A stretch of DNA of 64,000 bases from assembly GCF_013911645.1 (NCBI RefSeq), contig NZ_JACESV010000004.1, positions 124,001 through 188,000 of the forward strand. Reading direction: 5' to 3'. The stretch comes from Allomuricauda sp. (lineage in GTDB: Bacteria; Bacteroidota; Bacteroidia; Flavobacteriales; Flavobacteriaceae). This document shows positions 42,890 through 52,151 of this stretch, piece after piece (position 1 is the stretch's first letter; each line of letters opens with the position of its first letter). The position numbers and the translations under genes are program-made. The notes under the pieces were generated by a model that searched no databases, was not told the DNA's origin, and worked only from the letters and a program-made list of their open reading frames with translations.

Positions 42890-43852
42890 ATGAGCACCGT
42901 CACCGATTCCCTTTTATCCATAGTGGTTCCTTTGTACAACGAGGAGGACAATGTGGTTCTTTTGACCCAAAAAATCAATGAAAGCCTTGAGGGGTACAAC
43001 TACCAAATTGTGTATGTGGATGACTTTTCCACGGACAAAACCCGTATCAAGGTCAAGGAAATGGACGATAAGAAGGTCCATCTCATTGAACTGAAAAAGA
43101 ACTATGGCCAAAGTTTGGCCTTGGCCGCCGGGATTGATTACGCCGAAGGGGAATACATCATTACCATGGATGGAGACCTCCAAAACGACCCTTCGGACAT
43201 TCCACAAATGTTGGAATATGCCATCACCGAAGAATATGATTTAGTTACGGGCATCCGTCAGAAAAGAAAAGATTCCCAAGTAAAAAAAATACCATCTAAA
43301 ATTGCCAACTTTTTGGTGCGCAGAGTGACTAAGTTGGATATTAAAGACAACGGTTGTGCCCTAAAAGTTTTCACCAAGGACATCGCAAAAAGCCTTAATC
43401 TGTATGGTGAAATGCACCGTTTTATTACACTTTTGGCACATTTGGAAGGTGCACAGATCAAACAGGTTCCCGTAAAGCACCACGCAAGACACGCTGGGGT
43501 TTCCAAATACGGTCTGGAGCGGGTTTTTAAAGTGGTCGCCGATATGATGCTGTTACTCTTTATCCGAAAATATTTTCAGCGTCCCATCCACCTCTTCGGA
43601 ATTTTTGGGGTATTGTTGGTTATTTTGGGAGTTTTGATCAATGTGTATTTGTTGATCGTAAAGCTTGGCTTCGGACAGGATATCGGCACCCGACCATTGC
43701 TCATATTCGGGATGATGTTCATTGTGGGTGGCATCCAATTGTTTACCATCGGGATTGTGATGGAACTCTTGATCCGTACCTACTACGAATCGCAACAGAA
43801 AAGACCGTATCGTATCAAAAAAATCAGCATAGGTGACGGAAAAGCAGCGTAA
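42890..43852 (+). CDS. membrane glycosyltransferase family 2 (GtrB/DPM-like)
   Basis: A 320-residue enzyme with an N-terminal GT-A domain (LLSIVVPLYNEEDNVVLL, YVDDFSTDKT, the DxD-type motif TMDGDLQNDPSDIP near residue 100) and two C-terminal membrane helices (about 235-290). This is the layout of GtrB and dolichol-phosphate-mannose synthase-like enzymes, which transfer a sugar from a nucleotide to undecaprenyl phosphate. It overlaps a flippase-like gene by 20 bp and is near a GT39 enzyme, together a plausible lipid-linked sugar pathway. Confidence 0.9.
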   Translation: MSTVTDSLLSIVVPLYNEEDNVVLLTQKINESLEGYNYQIVYVDDFSTDKTRIKVKEMDDKKVHLIELKKNYGQSLALAAGIDYAEGEYIITMDGDLQNDPSDIPQMLEYAITEEYDLVTGIRQKRKDSQVKKIPSKIANFLVRRVTKLDIKDNGCALKVFTKDIAKSLNLYGEMHRFITLLAHLEGAQIKQVPVKHHARHAGVSKYGLERVFKVVADMMLLLFIRKYFQRPIHLFGIFGVLLVILGVLINVYLLIVKLGFGQDIGTRPLLIFGMMFIVGGIQLFTIGIVMELLIRTYYESQQKRPYRIKKISIGDGKAA

Positions 43853-44705
43853 AAAGCTCATAACCGCCTTGAAGATTATCATCAGTGCGGTCCTGATTTA
43901 CTTTATTTTCACCAAAATAGAGTTGAAGGATGTACTCCAGACCTTAAAAAAGAGCGACCCTCTCTATTTATTCTTGGCACTGCTGTTTTTTGTACTGTCC
44001 AAAGTCTTAGCTGCTCTTAGGACCAACTTGTATTTCCATCAAATTGGAGCCAAGATCTCCCAGTTGAGCAATTTAAAGCTTTACCTATTGGGAATGTTCT
44101 ACAACCTTTTTTTACCTGGAGGCATTGGCGGCGATGCGTACAAAGGATACGTTATCCAAAAAGAATATCAACCAGGTACCAAGAAAGTAGTCTCCAGCTT
44201 ACTCTTGGACCGTTTAAGCGGTATGCTTTTGCTTTTTGTGTATGCTTGTGTGCTTGCCCTCTTGGCAAAAAATGTATTTTTTCAAAGCTTTTATTGGTTG
44301 GTAACTGCGGCCATTCCCTTAAGTGTAATCGCTTTCTGGTTCGTGAACAAAATATTCTTCATCACTACCCTGCCCGTATTTTGGAAATCCCTAGGGTTTT
44401 CGGCCTTGGTGCAACTGGCACAATTAATCAGCGTATTATGTATTTTGAAGTCCTTGTCCGTTAGCATGGACACTATTGAATACCTCTTTGTGTTCTTAGT
44501 TTCTTCGATTGTCTCCGTGATACCTTTGACCATTGGCGGAATAGGAAGTCGAGAAGTCACTTTTTTGTACGGTGCAGAGTGGTTGGGGCTGGATGCCAGC
44601 ACTTCCATCGGTATCAGTTTTACCTTCTTTTTGATAACGGCACTCACCTCACTTTTCGGAGTAATCTATCACTTTAAAAAGCCAAGACTGGATTCAGTAG
44701 ATTAG
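43833..44705 (+). CDS. lysylphosphatidylglycerol synthase-like (UPF0104) membrane protein
   Basis: A 290-residue protein with about eight membrane helices and the UPF0104/AglD-like signature FLPGGIGGDAYKGYVIQKEY near residue 93 and PLTIGGIGSREVTFLYGAEWLGL near residue 232. The start is GTG at 43833, inside the end of the GT2 gene. It lacks the soluble aminoacyl-transfer domain of MprF, so it is a flippase-like or transfer partner of the GT2 enzyme rather than a lysyl transferase. Its stop shares TTAG with the convergent GT39 gene. Confidence 0.82.
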   Translation: MTEKQRKKLITALKIIISAVLIYFIFTKIELKDVLQTLKKSDPLYLFLALLFFVLSKVLAALRTNLYFHQIGAKISQLSNLKLYLLGMFYNLFLPGGIGGDAYKGYVIQKEYQPGTKKVVSSLLLDRLSGMLLLFVYACVLALLAKNVFFQSFYWLVTAAIPLSVIAFWFVNKIFFITTLPVFWKSLGFSALVQLAQLISVLCILKSLSVSMDTIEYLFVFLVSSIVSVIPLTIGGIGSREVTFLYGAEWLGLDASTSIGISFTFFLITALTSLFGVIYHFKKPRLDSVD

Positions 44706-46360
44706 TTCAAATGCACCAAATGCATTTTGTTCAATTTTTCTTCTCGCGTATCGGGATTCAAGAATTTGATTTGAAGTCGGGTAATCCGAAATTGGTCCAC
44801 CGTAATTTGATTGTCCCAAACAATTCCTTTTTTCTCTAATTGCTTCAATTCTTTGTCCGTGGCATACACCCAAACATCATTTTTCTCCGCTATTTCCGAG
44901 AGCGAACTTATTTGTACGGGTTTCCTGTTATAAAAATCCAACGACCACGAATATTTTTCCGAAATCTTATAAATGCTATCGACGGGAATGTTGTTCTGCT
45001 TTACCTGCTCCGCCATGGTGGACCCCCCCTGGTATTCGAGCAGTTTTGGGTAAAAATGGACATTCATCAAGCCATTTAACAACACCGAACTAAAAATGGC
45101 AACACTTACAATTTTTGTGTACGGCGCTTCTTTTTTCAAAATGAAACAAGTCACCAATGCAAGGGCCGTCAGCAAGAACAAATAACTGTACCAACGCTCG
45201 AATTTAAATACATAAAAACTCACCAAAACGGTAAAGACCGCCACTAGACCCAATATGAAGTATTGGATGCCCAAAATTACCTTGGCCATCCTCAATTTTT
45301 CCTTTTGATGCAACATATACAGGAATGCCGCCGATAGGATCGCATACAAAGGCATTAAAATGTTCATGTAGTGCGGCAATTTAAACTGCGCAAAACTGAT
45401 GAGCAGGAACAAAATCGAAATCCCACCAACGGTCAGAAATTCTAAATTGGGCCTGTAAGCGAACTTCGCTTCCCAAAAGGTTCTTACTTTAGTCCAATAG
45501 CCTATCAAAGCGAGAACCGTCCACGGCAGAAACACCCATAAAAAGGTGTGAAAGAAAAAGAAAAAGTCGCTACTGTTCTTTCCTACCCCTTCTCCACTCA
45601 TACGTTCAAAGCTCTGTTCCCAAAAAATGAAGAAGATACCGCTACGGTTATCTTTTCCTCTGATTACTTTCTCGGGGTGCAAATCAAACTGATGGTAATA
45701 GGCGTACAACATCGGGGCAATGGTGGCACCAAACACCAAAATCGCCACCAAAACTTTCCAATTGAGCAATTGCTGCCATTTTCGGGTATAGGTCAAGTGG
45801 CACAGTATCGAAATTCCAATCACTACCAAAGCAATCTGACCTTTGGTGGAAAAGGCCATTCCCGCCCCAAAAGCACCCAGAGCGATACTTTTCAAGGTGT
45901 TTTGCTCAATATACTTGGCCAATTGCCAAATGGAAAAGATCGTGAATCCGGTCAAAACAGCATCGGTACGCACATCGATATTGGCCAAGACCATGGTTTG
46001 GGCCGTCATAAAAATCAATGAAGCAAACCGCCCCACGTCCTTGTTGTAAAGCAATTTTCCGAGACCGTAGCAACTGTAAGCTCCCAACAAAGTGGACAAA
46101 ATACCGGGAATTCGGTACGCCCAATCGTGAATTCCAAATATTTTATAGGAAAGTGCGGCCAACCAGTAGTGCATATGGGGCTTATCCAAATACTCTTCGG
46201 GACCTTTGAAGAGGCTCAAAAAATCGTTTTCCTGAACCATTCGCATGGCCATTACAGCAAATTGGGCCGAATCGTTCTCGAACAGGGTTACGAACATCCC
46301 AATGATATAGACCAACACAATCAATCCAATATAAAACCAGTATCTGGCGGTTGAGATCAT
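44702..46360 (-). CDS. GT39/ArnT-like glycosyltransferase
   Basis: A 552-residue membrane protein with about 11 hydrophobic segments. The start MISTARYWFYIGLIVLVYI at 46360 overlaps the PAP2 stop (ATGA). The first periplasmic loop has the catalytic acidic pattern LFENDSAQFAVMAMRMVQENDF and DKPHMHYWLAALSYKIFG, typical of PMT/ArnT enzymes that move a sugar from a lipid carrier onto lipid A or protein. The acceptor cannot be told. It is the last gene of the minus-strand trio with PAP2 and a small acidic protein. Confidence 0.88.
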   Translation of the reverse strand: MISTARYWFYIGLIVLVYIIGMFVTLFENDSAQFAVMAMRMVQENDFLSLFKGPEEYLDKPHMHYWLAALSYKIFGIHDWAYRIPGILSTLLGAYSCYGLGKLLYNKDVGRFASLIFMTAQTMVLANIDVRTDAVLTGFTIFSIWQLAKYIEQNTLKSIALGAFGAGMAFSTKGQIALVVIGISILCHLTYTRKWQQLLNWKVLVAILVFGATIAPMLYAYYHQFDLHPEKVIRGKDNRSGIFFIFWEQSFERMSGEGVGKNSSDFFFFFHTFLWVFLPWTVLALIGYWTKVRTFWEAKFAYRPNLEFLTVGGISILFLLISFAQFKLPHYMNILMPLYAILSAAFLYMLHQKEKLRMAKVILGIQYFILGLVAVFTVLVSFYVFKFERWYSYLFLLTALALVTCFILKKEAPYTKIVSVAIFSSVLLNGLMNVHFYPKLLEYQGGSTMAEQVKQNNIPVDSIYKISEKYSWSLDFYNRKPVQISSLSEIAEKNDVWVYATDKELKQLEKKGIVWDNQITVDQFRITRLQIKFLNPDTREEKLNKMHLVHLN

Positions 46361-46926
46361 ACCCCTGTTTTTTGGAAAGCAAATATAGCCAACTTGGCCC
46401 ACAACCATCCGAAAAGGGAACCTACCAAAGCGCCCGTTATCACATCCAACGGATAATGAACACCGATATAAATTCGGCTATAGGCAACAATACAGGCCCA
46501 AATCAACAATACCAAAGAGATGTATTTCACCTTATTCTTAAAAATCACGGTAAAGAAAATCACTGGTCCAAAAGAGTTGGCCGCGTGGGCGGAAAAGTAT
46601 CCGAATTGTCCTCCACAATAACTTTTTACCAAACGCATGGCGCCACTTACTTCAGGTTCGTGGCAAGGTCGCAATCTACCAACGCCGTATTTAAAGAAAT
46701 TGGACAATTGGTCGGTACAGGTAATCAGCAAGGCGATGGACACCAAAATTATTCCTGTTCCCTTCCAACCAAAAGTTCGATAGGATAAGTAAAGTAGTAA
46801 CAGATAAAGCGGAGCTGAATTTCTGGTGGTGGTCATAAACATCCAAAAGCCGTCCCAAGTTTCGGTCCCCAATCCGTTGAGGAACAAAAACAATTCTTTA
46901 TCGTATTGCAGTAACTGTTCGATCAT
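46357..46926 (-). CDS. PAP2 family phosphatase
   Basis: A 189-residue membrane protein with all three PAP2 motifs: KYGVGRLRPCHE near residue 75, FSAHAANSFG (PSGH-type) near 110, and SRIYIGVHYPLDVITG near 148, with the catalytic histidines and Arg. Such enzymes remove phosphate from lipid phosphates, for example undecaprenyl pyrophosphate or lipid A. Neighbouring glycosyltransferases point to carrier-lipid recycling. It starts at ATG 46926, one base into the upstream stop (TGATG). Confidence 0.93.
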   Translation of the reverse strand: MIEQLLQYDKELFLFLNGLGTETWDGFWMFMTTTRNSAPLYLLLLYLSYRTFGWKGTGIILVSIALLITCTDQLSNFFKYGVGRLRPCHEPEVSGAMRLVKSYCGGQFGYFSAHAANSFGPVIFFTVIFKNKVKYISLVLLIWACIVAYSRIYIGVHYPLDVITGALVGSLFGWLWAKLAIFAFQKTGV

Positions 46927-47153
46927 CAATCGTCGTATCTGGAGACTTCCCTATCGTAAAAGGCCGTAGCGGCTTCGATCAAGCTTTCGGCCTCTTCCAT
47001 TAAATCCGCCTCATCCTCTTTGGAGAATTCTTCCATCCATTCCACTTCATCATTTTCCAGATTGATGATAAAACGTGGGTATTCGGTATGAACGATAAAA
47101 ATGGCATCGGGATGGTCCGTATTGTCGGCCAATAAAAATTTAGGTAGTTCCAT
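46926..47153 (-). CDS. small acidic protein of unknown function (75 aa)
   Basis: A 75-residue cytoplasmic protein starting MELPKFLLADNTDHPDAIFIVHTEYPRFIINLENDEVEWMEEF and ending in a helical acidic tail (EADLMEEAESLIEAATAFYDREV). It is the first gene of the PAP2/GT39 unit, coupled to PAP2 by a one-base overlap. The length and composition resemble small conserved flavobacterial proteins, but I do not recognise a family. Confidence 0.65.
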   Translation of the reverse strand: MELPKFLLADNTDHPDAIFIVHTEYPRFIINLENDEVEWMEEFSKEDEADLMEEAESLIEAATAFYDREVSRYDD

Positions 47154-47534
47154 GTATCAAATAGTTAGATTTCAAATTTTGGAATCTTCTTAATTCAATA
47201 CCCGATGTGTATTTTGAAGATTTCTCGTCCAAAAACCGTCAATTCGAGTGAAATTCCAAAGGAATTTTGTATCGAGAATCGTTTTTTGGCTTGAAATTCT
47301 AGTTCTCGACCTGCCTGCCGGCAGGCAGGTACAATTTTCTTTTGTTTCGACTTCGCTCAACAACCAAAAATCACTCGAACTGACGAATTTCCTTCAAAAT
47401 CCACAACTGGTTTCAAATTTATAATTAAATGTGCCATATTGAACTCCCGCCGACTGGCGTGGTGTTCAACATCACATATATTTTCATTTTATAATGAGAC
47501 CCTGAGACGAGCTCAGGGTGACAACCATTCTAAT
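47154..47534. other. gene-free region made of palindromic repeats
   Basis: This 381-bp stretch holds no credible gene. It contains a perfect 22-bp palindrome (47309-47330), an ACCCTGAG/CTCAGGGT hairpin (47499-47519, 5-base loop), and stretches such as TCGAGTGAAATTCC and TCGACTTCGCTCAACAACC of the kind often repeated between flavobacterial genes. It separates two minus-strand genes and may end MATE-upstream transcription. Confidence 0.6.
47309..47330. repeat. perfect 22-bp palindrome
   Basis: ACCTGCCTGCC followed directly by GGCAGGCAGGT, with no loop. A shorter relative, CCTGCC-N6-GGCAGG, is at 20544-20561. It may be a dispersed element or a protein-binding site. Confidence 0.75.
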
Positions 47535-48902
47535 TTAGTCTTCAATCAATTTCTTGGTCAAAAAGTTAAATCGAAGATACAACATTACGGCCGATGCGGT
47601 AAGTCCCGATAACAATCCTATCCAAATACCGGTACTTTCAAAACTGGTATGCAACCCCAAGTAATAACTGATGGGAAAACCTATCAACCAGTAGGCCACA
47701 AAAGTAATCAGTGTAGGTATCTTTACATCCTGTAAACCACGTAACGCGCCCAAGACCACTACTTGGAGCCCATCAGAAATCTGGAAAAAGGCTGCCACCA
47801 ACAATAGTTTCGCAGCTATGATGATCACTTCGGTGTTATCGGCTTGGTTCGCAATATCGTCCACATCCAAATAAATGGTCGGCAACCAATGTCTCCCCAA
47901 TAAGAAAATCACAGCGAAAGCTATTTCCACCAAAAGCGTCAAGAAAAACACAGATTCCGCGATTCGCTTCAACTCTTTATAGTTTCTGAGACCTTTCTGA
48001 TTTCCGACCCTGACTATAGCTGCCACACCAAGCCCCATACCCACCATAAAGGTCATACTGCTCAAGTTCAATGCTATTTGATTGGCCGCTTGGGCATTTT
48101 TTCCAAGCACTCCGCTCAACCAAATGGCCGCTGTAAAAATGGCCACCTCAAAAAACATTTGCAGCGCCGATGGAAATCCAAGACCGATGATTTTGTTCAT
48201 CACTTTTTTCTCAATCTTTCTAAAGTTGAAATGAGTTACATAGGGAGCAAACTTTTCTTTTCGCTTTAGCAAGTACCAAATAAAGGCCACCATAATCACA
48301 CGAGATGCCAAAGTACCTACTGCCGCACCAACAATTCCCATCTTGGGAAAGCCCAAAGCACCAAAAATGAGCAAATAGTTCAGGGTAATATTCACCAAGT
48401 TGGCCACAATGGTAGTGTACATAGGGTATTTGGTCTGGGATAGACCGTCCGAAAATTGTTTAAAGGCTTGAAATATGATCAAGGGCACTAACGAAAATGC
48501 CACCAAATCCAAATAGGGCAAAGCGAGTTCCACCACTTCTGGGGGCTGTTCCATATGGTGTATCAAGGGTTTGGAAACTTGGATGAGTCCAAACAGGGAT
48601 AAACCCAGTACGGTACAAAGTACCAAACCGTGTTTTAAGGCACTTTTGCCCGCTGCTTGGTCCTTTGCCCCGTCCGCTTCGGCCACCAAAGGAGTGATGG
48701 CAGTGGAAAAACCAATACCGAGCGACATGGCAATGAACACAAAACTATTGCCCAAGGAGACCGCTGCCAGTTCAGCAGTTCCCAATTGCCCTACCATAAT
48801 GTTGTCTGCAAAGGCCACAAAAGTGTGCCCCAGCATTCCCAAAATAACGGGATAGGACAGTTTTAGGTTATAGGCGAATTCTTTGGTGTAGTTTTGAAAC
48901 AC
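47535..48902 (-). CDS. MATE family efflux transporter
   Basis: A 455-residue protein with 12 membrane helices that exports drugs or metabolites in exchange for Na+ or H+. Characteristic stretches are LSYPVILGMLGHTFVAFADNIMVGQLGTAELAAVSLGNS at the N-terminus and IGLGFPSALQMFFEVAIFTAAIWLSGVLG in the second half, matching the NorM branch. The start is GTG. A perfect -7 box TATATTTG (minus strand, 48933-48926) lies 23 bp upstream. The substrate is unknown. Confidence 0.93.
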   Translation of the reverse strand: MFQNYTKEFAYNLKLSYPVILGMLGHTFVAFADNIMVGQLGTAELAAVSLGNSFVFIAMSLGIGFSTAITPLVAEADGAKDQAAGKSALKHGLVLCTVLGLSLFGLIQVSKPLIHHMEQPPEVVELALPYLDLVAFSLVPLIIFQAFKQFSDGLSQTKYPMYTTIVANLVNITLNYLLIFGALGFPKMGIVGAAVGTLASRVIMVAFIWYLLKRKEKFAPYVTHFNFRKIEKKVMNKIIGLGFPSALQMFFEVAIFTAAIWLSGVLGKNAQAANQIALNLSSMTFMVGMGLGVAAIVRVGNQKGLRNYKELKRIAESVFFLTLLVEIAFAVIFLLGRHWLPTIYLDVDDIANQADNTEVIIIAAKLLLVAAFFQISDGLQVVVLGALRGLQDVKIPTLITFVAYWLIGFPISYYLGLHTSFESTGIWIGLLSGLTASAVMLYLRFNFLTKKLIED

Positions 48903-48985
48903 AGCGGATATTTAAAAAAGGATGGCAAATATAGGTAGATTGATGACAATCTTGGTCGGTTGAAATGTTAGGGAATGAATAAATC

Positions 48986-49759
48986 TCACAACTGCTTCGC
49001 CTCTTCCCAGTAAACGTCCATTTCGGCCAAGGTCATGTCCTTTATGGACTTTCCTGCTTCCTTGGCTTTTCCCTCCAAATATTGAAAGCGTTTGATGAAT
49101 TTTTTATTGGTCCGCTCCAATGCATTTTCCGGATTGATTTTTAGGAAACGGGCATAATTCACCATCGAAAAAAGCACATCGCCAAATTCGGACTCCATTT
49201 TATCGGCATTGTTGGTCGCCACCTCTTCTTGAAGCTCCCCCAACTCCTCTTTCAGCTTTTCAAAAACCTGCTCGGGCTCTTCCCAATCAAATCCCACACC
49301 GGCTACCTTGTCTTGGATCCTATTGGCCTTCACCAAGGAGGGCAAACCATTGGGAACGCCTTCCAGCACGCTCTTTTTACCTTCTTTTAATTTGATGTTT
49401 TCCCAATTCTGCTTCACATCCTCCTCATTCTCCACTTTTACATCGCCATAAATGTGCGGGTGTCGGTTAATCAATTTATCACAGATACCGTTGGCCACAT
49501 CGGCAATATCAAAATCCTGTGTTTCGGAACCTATTTTGGCGTAAAAAACGATATGCAATAAAATATCGCCCAGTTCTTTCTTCACCTCTTCCAAATCATT
49601 GTCGAGAATGGCATCGCCCAATTCGTAGGTTTCCTCAATGGTTAAATGGCGAAGCGTCTGCATGGTCTGCTTTCTGTCCCACGGGCATTGCTCGCGCAGT
49701 TCATCCATTATGGTCAACAGACGGTCAAAAGCAGCCAACTGCTCCGATCTTGTGTTCAT
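48986..49759 (-). CDS. mazG: nucleoside triphosphate pyrophosphohydrolase MazG
   Basis: MazG hydrolyses NTPs to NMP and pyrophosphate, clearing damaged nucleotides. The 257-residue protein has two MazG domains: the first with CPWDRKQTMQTLRHLTIEETYELGDAI and ELGDILLHIVFYAKIG (residues 20-85), the second with ELGELQEEV and SEFGDVLFSMVNYARF (165-225). Both carry the EExxE-type metal ligands. In related flavobacteria mazG usually sits near DUF5606 and def; here two plus-strand genes lie between. Confidence 0.94.
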   Translation of the reverse strand: MNTRSEQLAAFDRLLTIMDELREQCPWDRKQTMQTLRHLTIEETYELGDAILDNDLEEVKKELGDILLHIVFYAKIGSETQDFDIADVANGICDKLINRHPHIYGDVKVENEEDVKQNWENIKLKEGKKSVLEGVPNGLPSLVKANRIQDKVAGVGFDWEEPEQVFEKLKEELGELQEEVATNNADKMESEFGDVLFSMVNYARFLKINPENALERTNKKFIKRFQYLEGKAKEAGKSIKDMTLAEMDVYWEEAKQL

Positions 49760-49775
49760 TGCTTTCTATTTTGAC

Positions 49776-49809
49776 CAAAAATACGAAGTACCCACTTTAG
49801 AAAACCCAA
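49776..49809 (-). promoter_or_regulatory. promoter of mazG
   Basis: Minus strand: TTG (49809-49807), a 23-bp spacer, then TATTTTTG (49783-49776), 16 bp before the mazG start. Confidence 0.5.
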
Positions 49810-49913
49810 CTTCAAAAGTTACTTATGAAAAGTATTCGTGTATTTTTCAACAAAGCATTGTTACGGAAAAATATTACTATCTTCAACGTCGTTTTTAGGC
49901 AAAATCCTGTAGA

Positions 49914-50558
49914 ATGAAACATTTTTTTATTGCATTGCTCTTGGTACCGTTAATGGCCATTGGGCAAAACGATAATCCTTTTAAAAATGAGGTTAGGTCA
50001 ATTCAGCAAAAAAATGATTCCCTTTGGGATCCTTCCAAGCCGACCATTGTTTTTACGGGAAGTTCCAGTATCCGGTTTTGGACAGATATACAGAAAAGGT
50101 TTCCGGAACATCAAGTGCTGAACACAGGCTTTGGTGGCTCCCAATTTTCTGATCTTGGGCTTTATCTTGATGAGTTGATTTTGAAGTATAAGCCCGTAAA
50201 AGTATTTATTTATGAAGGTGACAACGATATTTTTGCCAAGAAGAGACCTCGAAAAATAGTAAAAACTGCCGAAGGCATCCTTAACAAACTACAACTGGAA
50301 AATCCAAACATGGAGATTGTATTGATATCGGCCAAACCGAGTATCTCTCGGTGGAAATACAGAGGTAGGTACCGTCGTCTAAACCGAAAATTGGACCGAT
50401 TGGCATCAAAAACCGATGGGATAGATTTTGTTGACGTTTGGTATCCGATGCTAAATAAAAGAAAAGTAAAACAAGACATCTTTATTGAAGATGGGCTTCA
50501 CATGAACGATAAAGGATATGACATCTGGTACGATGTTATCAAAAATTACATAGACTAA
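49914..50558 (+). CDS. secreted SGNH/GDSL hydrolase
   Basis: A 214-residue exported protein (signal MKHFFIALLLVPLMAIGQ). SGNH blocks are all visible: block I TIVFTGSSSIRFW with the nucleophile Ser, block II Gly in NTGFGGSQFSDLG, block III YEGDNDIF, and block V DGLHMNDKGYDIW with the Asp-His pair. Such enzymes remove acyl or acetyl groups from sugars and lipids. It is followed 12 bp later by a GH20 hexosaminidase, so deacetylation of an amino-sugar polymer is a reasonable inference. Confidence 0.9.
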   Translation: MKHFFIALLLVPLMAIGQNDNPFKNEVRSIQQKNDSLWDPSKPTIVFTGSSSIRFWTDIQKRFPEHQVLNTGFGGSQFSDLGLYLDELILKYKPVKVFIYEGDNDIFAKKRPRKIVKTAEGILNKLQLENPNMEIVLISAKPSISRWKYRGRYRRLNRKLDRLASKTDGIDFVDVWYPMLNKRKVKQDIFIEDGLHMNDKGYDIWYDVIKNYID

Positions 50559-50570
50559 AACCAAACAAAC

Positions 50571-52148
50571 GTGATTTACAGATCAATTTTGCTGTTCGTT
50601 GCAGTTATCTGCATGACAGCTTGCCAAACCGAAAAAAAGGAAATCAATTTTCCAAAAACAGACCTTGCGAAAGCTCCGTTGATTCCAAAACCCATTAAAA
50701 CCATTCCAACAGGTAGTGCCTTTGGACTGGATGCGGGAACTGCGATTTACACCTCGACCACAGACCCGGAATTTGAGAAAGTGGGCAGGTTTTTATCCGA
50801 TAACATTAAATCCAAAACAGGGCTTGATGTTGCGGTAAATGCATCAAACGGGGAAAAATTAGAACGATTGATCTACATCAACCAATCGGATAGCGTTGAT
50901 TTGGAAAGTCCGGAAGCCTATCAGCTCTACATCAAAAATGATTCCATTTTATTGAATGCCAAAACCGCTGCTGGGGCTTTTAGGGGTGTTCAGACGCTTC
51001 GCCAACTCATTCCGGAAAAAAGTAATGATACTTTGACGGACCGCCCCATGTGGGTAATTCCTTCGGGCAAGATAATGGATGCCCCAAAATTTGGTTACCG
51101 TAGCTCCATGCTGGATGTTGCCAGACATTTTTTCACGGTTGAGGAAGTCAAAAAATACATTGATGCCCTGGCTTACTACAAATTTAACACACTGCATTTG
51201 CACTTAACGGACGACCAAGGGTGGCGCATTGAGATAAAATCTTGGCCCAAACTGACCGAGGTAGGCGGTGCCAGCGAAGTGGGCGGTGGTGAAGGTGGTT
51301 TTTACACACAAGAACAATACAAAGACCTTGTGGCATACGCTGCGGACAGACATATTACGATTGTTCCCGAAATAGATATGCCAGGGCATACCAATGCAGC
51401 ATCGTTGAGCTATCCTTTTTTACACTATGCCGGAGCAGAGACACCTCGGGTACGAACCGACATGAAAGTAGGCTACAGCTCTTTTGATGCCAAAAAAGAT
51501 ACCGTTTACAGCTTTTTGGATGATGTAATCGGCGAAATCGCATCCATGTCACCTGGTCCATACTTTCATATTGGGGGTGATGAAAGCCACGTGACCAAAA
51601 AGGATGATTACATTCTTTTTGTGGAAAAAGTGGAAAAAATTGTACAAAAGCACAACAAAAGAATGATTGGTTGGGACGAAATTGCACAGGCAGATATTGC
51701 CCCTAGTTCGGTAGTTCAATTATGGAACAATGCTGAAAATGCCTTGAACGCAGCTGAAAATGGTTCTAAAATTATTATTTCCCCTGCAAAAAAGGCTTAT
51801 TTGGACATGAAATACGACTCCATCTCCGAATATGGCTTAAAATGGGCCGGGTATATACCTGTTGATGTGGGCTATAAATGGAATCCAGAAACCTATGCCG
51901 AAGGACTTGGTAAAGGGAACATTCTTGGAATCGAAGCCCCGCTATGGTCGGAAACCATAAGCAACGGTACCGAATTGGAATATTTGGCCTTCCCACGAAT
52001 AATTGGTTATGCCGAATTGGGGTGGTCTCCCAAAGAACACTTAAATTGGGAAGATTACAAAGAGCGCCTTGCCGCACAAGTTCCCTATTTGGAAGCCATG
52101 CAGATCAATTACTACCCATCAAAATTGGTGGATTGGAAAAAGGAATAG
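50571..52148 (+). CDS. beta-N-acetylhexosaminidase (GH20), lipoprotein
   Basis: A 525-residue enzyme that cuts terminal GlcNAc or GalNAc from glycans. It starts with GTG and has a lipoprotein signal (MIYRSILLFVAVICMTACQTEKK, Cys18). Residues 35-160 are the GH20b domain; the TIM barrel follows with LHLHLTDDQGWRIEIKSWPKLTEVG, IVPEIDMPGHTNAA and the catalytic Asp-Glu in FHIGGDESH near residue 342. It is anchored in the envelope, probably facing the outside or periplasm. It forms a two-gene unit with the SGNH hydrolase and ends three bases from the convergent DUF5606 gene. Confidence 0.95.
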   Translation: MIYRSILLFVAVICMTACQTEKKEINFPKTDLAKAPLIPKPIKTIPTGSAFGLDAGTAIYTSTTDPEFEKVGRFLSDNIKSKTGLDVAVNASNGEKLERLIYINQSDSVDLESPEAYQLYIKNDSILLNAKTAAGAFRGVQTLRQLIPEKSNDTLTDRPMWVIPSGKIMDAPKFGYRSSMLDVARHFFTVEEVKKYIDALAYYKFNTLHLHLTDDQGWRIEIKSWPKLTEVGGASEVGGGEGGFYTQEQYKDLVAYAADRHITIVPEIDMPGHTNAASLSYPFLHYAGAETPRVRTDMKVGYSSFDAKKDTVYSFLDDVIGEIASMSPGPYFHIGGDESHVTKKDDYILFVEKVEKIVQKHNKRMIGWDEIAQADIAPSSVVQLWNNAENALNAAENGSKIIISPAKKAYLDMKYDSISEYGLKWAGYIPVDVGYKWNPETYAEGLGKGNILGIEAPLWSETISNGTELEYLAFPRIIGYAELGWSPKEHLNWEDYKERLAAQVPYLEAMQINYYPSKLVDWKKE

Positions 52149-52151
52149 TGT

